Source: Deltaproteobacteria bacterium (GTDB lineage Bacteria; Myxococcota_A; Polyangia; GCA-2747355; JADLHG01). Taken from it: a DNA stretch of 64,000 nucleotides. The stretch covers positions 1 through 64,000 of the forward strand of contig JADLHG010000083.1 of assembly GCA_020848905.1 (NCBI GenBank), given 5' to 3'. A program made the translations under genes and the position numbers. Positions 61,491 to 64,000 of the stretch are shown in pieces (the first letter of the stretch is position 1; each line of letters starts with the position of its first letter). The notes beneath the pieces are model-generated. The model was given only the letters and a program-made list of their open reading frames with translations, was not told the origin of the DNA and ran no database searches.

Positions 61491-62536
61491 TGCGCCTGCC
61501 ACGCCGTCCGAGCATCCGCCTGCACGTTGCCCTCTGCTGCGGCCTGGCCGTCGCTGGAGCGGCCCTCGCATCTCGACCCGCCTACGCGCAGAGCTCCGAG
61601 GTACCGCCCGCCTCGGCCCCGAGCGACGCCGCGTCACAGCCCACGTCGCAGCCCACGTCGCAGCCGGCCTCCGAGCCCAAGGGCGTGTCGAAGGTCGCGG
61701 ACGTGGCCGCGATCGGACCGGCGACGACCGTCTATGTGCATGACGCGTGCGTCCGCGGGCCGGGCTGCGCGAAGGCCGTTACCGACGCGCTCCTCGCCAC
61801 ACCCGCGGTTCCTCGTACCGTGGGAATCTCCTTCGCTGGGACGAACAGGGCGCTCGACTCCACCCTCGAGCAGCTCGCGCGCCTCGCCACGCACCCGAAA
61901 ATCACCGAGGTCACCCTCACCACCTCGGGCGTCCGCGGCCAGACGCTGGAGACGGTCCTCTGCGCGCTCGCCAAGCTTCCCGTCATCGAGCTTACCGTGC
62001 GTGACGGTAGCGCCGGCTCCGGCGCGCTTCGTTGTTTGCCCGCCTTCCGGCGGCTCGCGACTCTCGGCGTCTATGATCTCCCCCTGGCGGCAGGCTTGAT
62101 GAAGGACCTTGGTGCCGCCGCCAGCCTCACCACCCTGCGCCTCCAGACCCGGCATCTCCGCGACGCTGACCTGCGGCCCCTCGGCGGGCTCGTCCGGCTG
62201 GAGCTCCTCGATCTGAGCAACAGCCCCGTCACCGGCGCAGGCTTCGTCGCCCTGTCGTCCCTCCCCGCCCTCGAGACCCTGGTCCTCCTTGGCACCCGCG
62301 TGACCAACGCCGCCCTGCGCCATCTCGCGAAGCTCCCGCGCCTCGCGTCGATCGACGCCACCGAGACCTCCGTCACCGCCACCGGCTTCCTCCCGCACCT
62401 CAAGGGTTTCCCCGCGCTCAAGGAAGTCGCGCTCAGCGCCGAGCACGAAACCACCCCCGCGAGCCGCAAGCTCGCCCGCCGCCGCCCGCCGATCAAGGTG
62501 ACGTACTACGGCGAGTGCATGGTGGGGGATGAGTGA
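61490..62536 (+). CDS. Secreted leucine-rich-repeat-like protein
   Basis: 348 residues. Signal peptide (LCCGLAVAGAALASRPAYAQ) followed by a Ser/Gln/Pro-rich linker with tandem SQPT units. From about residue 80 the chain shows LRR-type repeats of about 24 residues: ITEVTLTTSGVRGQTLETVL, LTTLRLQTRHLRDADLRPLG, LELLDLSNSPVTGAGFVAL, LETLVLLGTRVTNAALRHL. It has a Cys early (HDACVRGPGC) that may pair. It is coupled to the zinc-ribbon gene upstream and followed after 60 bp by the nuclease-like gene. Its role is not known. Confidence 0.74.
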   Translation: MRLPRRPSIRLHVALCCGLAVAGAALASRPAYAQSSEVPPASAPSDAASQPTSQPTSQPASEPKGVSKVADVAAIGPATTVYVHDACVRGPGCAKAVTDALLATPAVPRTVGISFAGTNRALDSTLEQLARLATHPKITEVTLTTSGVRGQTLETVLCALAKLPVIELTVRDGSAGSGALRCLPAFRRLATLGVYDLPLAAGLMKDLGAAASLTTLRLQTRHLRDADLRPLGGLVRLELLDLSNSPVTGAGFVALSSLPALETLVLLGTRVTNAALRHLAKLPRLASIDATETSVTATGFLPHLKGFPALKEVALSAEHETTPASRKLARRRPPIKVTYYGECMVGDE

Positions 62537-62596
62537 CCTGCAGAGCGCGCGAGCCGGCTGCCGTATTCTTGACCCCCGTCGCCCCCGGAGGAATTG

Positions 62597-64000
62597 ATGG
62601 CCAGCCCAAGATCCTTCTCCGATAGCGAGCTCCAGACCAGGTTGCGCGTCGCGCGCGGAGACGCTGGTCAGAGCCAGGAGCTCTCCATCCAGGCCCGCTA
62701 CGCCCACCTCGCCGCTCTCGATCCGCCGCAGGATCCCCGCGCGTGGCTCGCGTCGTTGAGGACCTGGCCTTGCGACCTCTATGCGGCGGCGGGTCCGAAG
62801 ACCAGGCAGAACGCTCTCGAGTGGCTGATCGAGCAGGTCGAAGGGGTGAGCGGGCTGGACAAGAAGTTCGGATGGCTGGAGCAGTGGCACCTCGAGCGCC
62901 TCTCGTGCAGCTCCGCCACTATGGGCGAGGTCAAGGCCCTCGCGGCGTCCTTTGAGGAGCGCAGGCTGGGAGAACCTTCCCGTCGGCTCTACGCTCGCCT
63001 TCGACAGCTCAACCCTTCGCCGTCCGTCGTGCTGTCATGGCTGCGGCACCTGACGAACGCGAAGGCCTGGAGCGAGGTGATCGACAGCGCGACCGAGGCT
63101 CTTCCCACGATGGAGGCTGAACCCGCCAAGGCCGACGTCTACAAGCTCCTGGTGGAGGCGCTCCTCGAGCGCGGGAGAGTCGCCGAGCCGGAGCAGAGCG
63201 ATGCCGACCGAGCTCTGCACCTCCTCTTTGCGGCCCAGCGCGAGAAGCTGTGGACGGCGGGCTTCGGATCGCTCCTCGATCGCACCGTCGAGGCCGCCCT
63301 GCCTGCCGACCTCAAGAAGGGACGGGGCGAGGGGACAGGGTTCATCGCGGACAGGTTCCGGGATCTCTCCAGGCTCGGCATATTGCTCGGAAAGCGCTTC
63401 GGTGGGCGAACCGCCGAGGTGCCTCACAGCGAGGCAGTCATAGATTCAGCTCCTGCCCTGCTCGCGCCGGCGGCGGTCGAGCGGCACCTTGGGTCATCGA
63501 GGAAGCACACCGAGGAGTTTGCGAAGGCGCTTGCTGGGCGCGGCAAGGATGCCGAGGCCGCGGTCGCGGCGGCGGCAATCTCCGTCGGAGGGCTATGGAA
63601 CCTCGCGCAGATCGACAATACGGTGCTCCAGGCGATGACCTTCTCGTCCGCCGGGAGCCCCGAGTCCTTCTGGCGACTCCGGGAGGTCGCGGACGTATAC
63701 GACGGCAGCGACGGCGCCCTCACGCGCCTCTCGGGGTACGTGGCGGAGCAACAGGTCGCGGCGGACCTCGCCCGAGAGGGCCATCTGGTGGAGTTTCCCA
63801 GTGGGCCGACCCAGCCCGGCTGGGACCTCCTCGTGGACGGCCATCCCGTTCAGGTGAAGTGTTCCATGAGTGCGCAGTACGTCCTGGACCACTTCGACCG
63901 GTATCCCGATATCCCCGTGATTGTGAACGCCGAGCTCGCGCAGCAACTCGGCGACCATCCGATGATCTGGGTTGATGATGCACTCCGCCACGCGGACGTG
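62597..64000 (+). CDS. Protein with Mrr-like D...QVK nuclease signature (C-terminus cut by window)
   Basis: At least 468 residues; it runs past the window edge without a stop. ATG 62597 follows GGAGGAATTG. The first 340 residues are charged helices of a TPR-like kind (LEWLIEQVEGVSGLDKKFGWL, VYKLLVEALLERG). The region from about residue 395 reads GYVAEQQVAADLAREGHLVEF, then GWDLLVDGHPVQVKC with Asp410, Gln419 and Lys421, followed by HFDRYPDIPVIVNAELAQQ. This is the D-x8-QxK core of PD-(D/E)XK nucleases, in which Gln may replace Glu as in Mrr. The substrate is DNA or RNA by analogy; a non-nuclease role is possible. Confidence 0.6.
   Translation, partial: MASPRSFSDSELQTRLRVARGDAGQSQELSIQARYAHLAALDPPQDPRAWLASLRTWPCDLYAAAGPKTRQNALEWLIEQVEGVSGLDKKFGWLEQWHLERLSCSSATMGEVKALAASFEERRLGEPSRRLYARLRQLNPSPSVVLSWLRHLTNAKAWSEVIDSATEALPTMEAEPAKADVYKLLVEALLERGRVAEPEQSDADRALHLLFAAQREKLWTAGFGSLLDRTVEAALPADLKKGRGEGTGFIADRFRDLSRLGILLGKRFGGRTAEVPHSEAVIDSAPALLAPAAVERHLGSSRKHTEEFAKALAGRGKDAEAAVAAAAISVGGLWNLAQIDNTVLQAMTFSSAGSPESFWRLREVADVYDGSDGALTRLSGYVAEQQVAADLAREGHLVEFPSGPTQPGWDLLVDGHPVQVKCSMSAQYVLDHFDRYPDIPVIVNAELAQQLGDHPMIWVDDALRHADV

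Noticed and set aside
1-64000. tRNA or rRNA genes
   Set aside because: I looked for cloverleaf-like or conserved rRNA stretches in the intergenic parts and found none that I could support by eye; a tRNAscan-SE run would be decisive.

Overview
The window is very GC-rich DNA from a bacterium that looks like a myxobacterium or a relative (Myxococcota, former Deltaproteobacteria). This is inferred from gene content, not from a marker gene. The signs are many lipoproteins with Asp/Gly/Ser/Ala-rich linkers behind the lipobox, a large hybrid histidine kinase, SLH-tagged and beta-helix surface proteins, helical-repeat proteins and frequent GTG starts. I saw no rRNA, tRNA, CRISPR array or complete insertion sequence.

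Layout. 1-3.9 kb: a partial protein end, a degenerate short-repeat array, a membrane/phosphoesterase fusion, a GNAT-YoaP protein and a second repeat array. 3.9-10.1 kb: an SLH-bearing FAD oxidoreductase lipoprotein, then a minus-strand operon tetR > membrane fusion protein > FtsX-like permease > ABC ATPase behind a palindromic operator. 10-17.5 kb: a degenerate ORF, a hybrid histidine kinase, a pectinacetylesterase-like lipoprotein, an exported DHH-type phosphoesterase and a secreted unknown. 17.8-24 kb: secreted or membrane proteins (glycosidase, EI24/LEA2-like protein, two divergent secreted proteins sharing a motif). 24-27.4 kb: a second TetR/FtsX exporter operon in a different gene order. 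27.5-32.6 kb: a B12-binding-type radical SAM protein, then two divergent exported proteins, one resembling IucA/IucC siderophore synthetases.

32.7-41.2 kb is mostly metabolic. iolB-iolD-iolE-qor and a Cys-rich lipoprotein gene are linked by 1-4 base overlaps, and a transaldolase and a pterin dehydratase follow. 41-51 kb is rich in lipoproteins (beta-propellers, beta-helix, Cys-rich modules), with a Rieske-flavodoxin fusion and a DMT-type transporter.

51.4-64 kb is an accessory island. It holds a helical-repeat protein with an in-frame 12-bp repeat tract, a Phd/PIN toxin-antitoxin pair, an AbiEi/AbiEii pair and a YkvA-like protein. Two diverged copies of a large zinc-ribbon protein share a 140-nt leader. 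The second copy heads a coupled cluster with a secreted leucine-rich-repeat protein and a protein with a Mrr-like D...QVK nuclease signature cut by the window end. This cluster is the best candidate here for an undescribed system.
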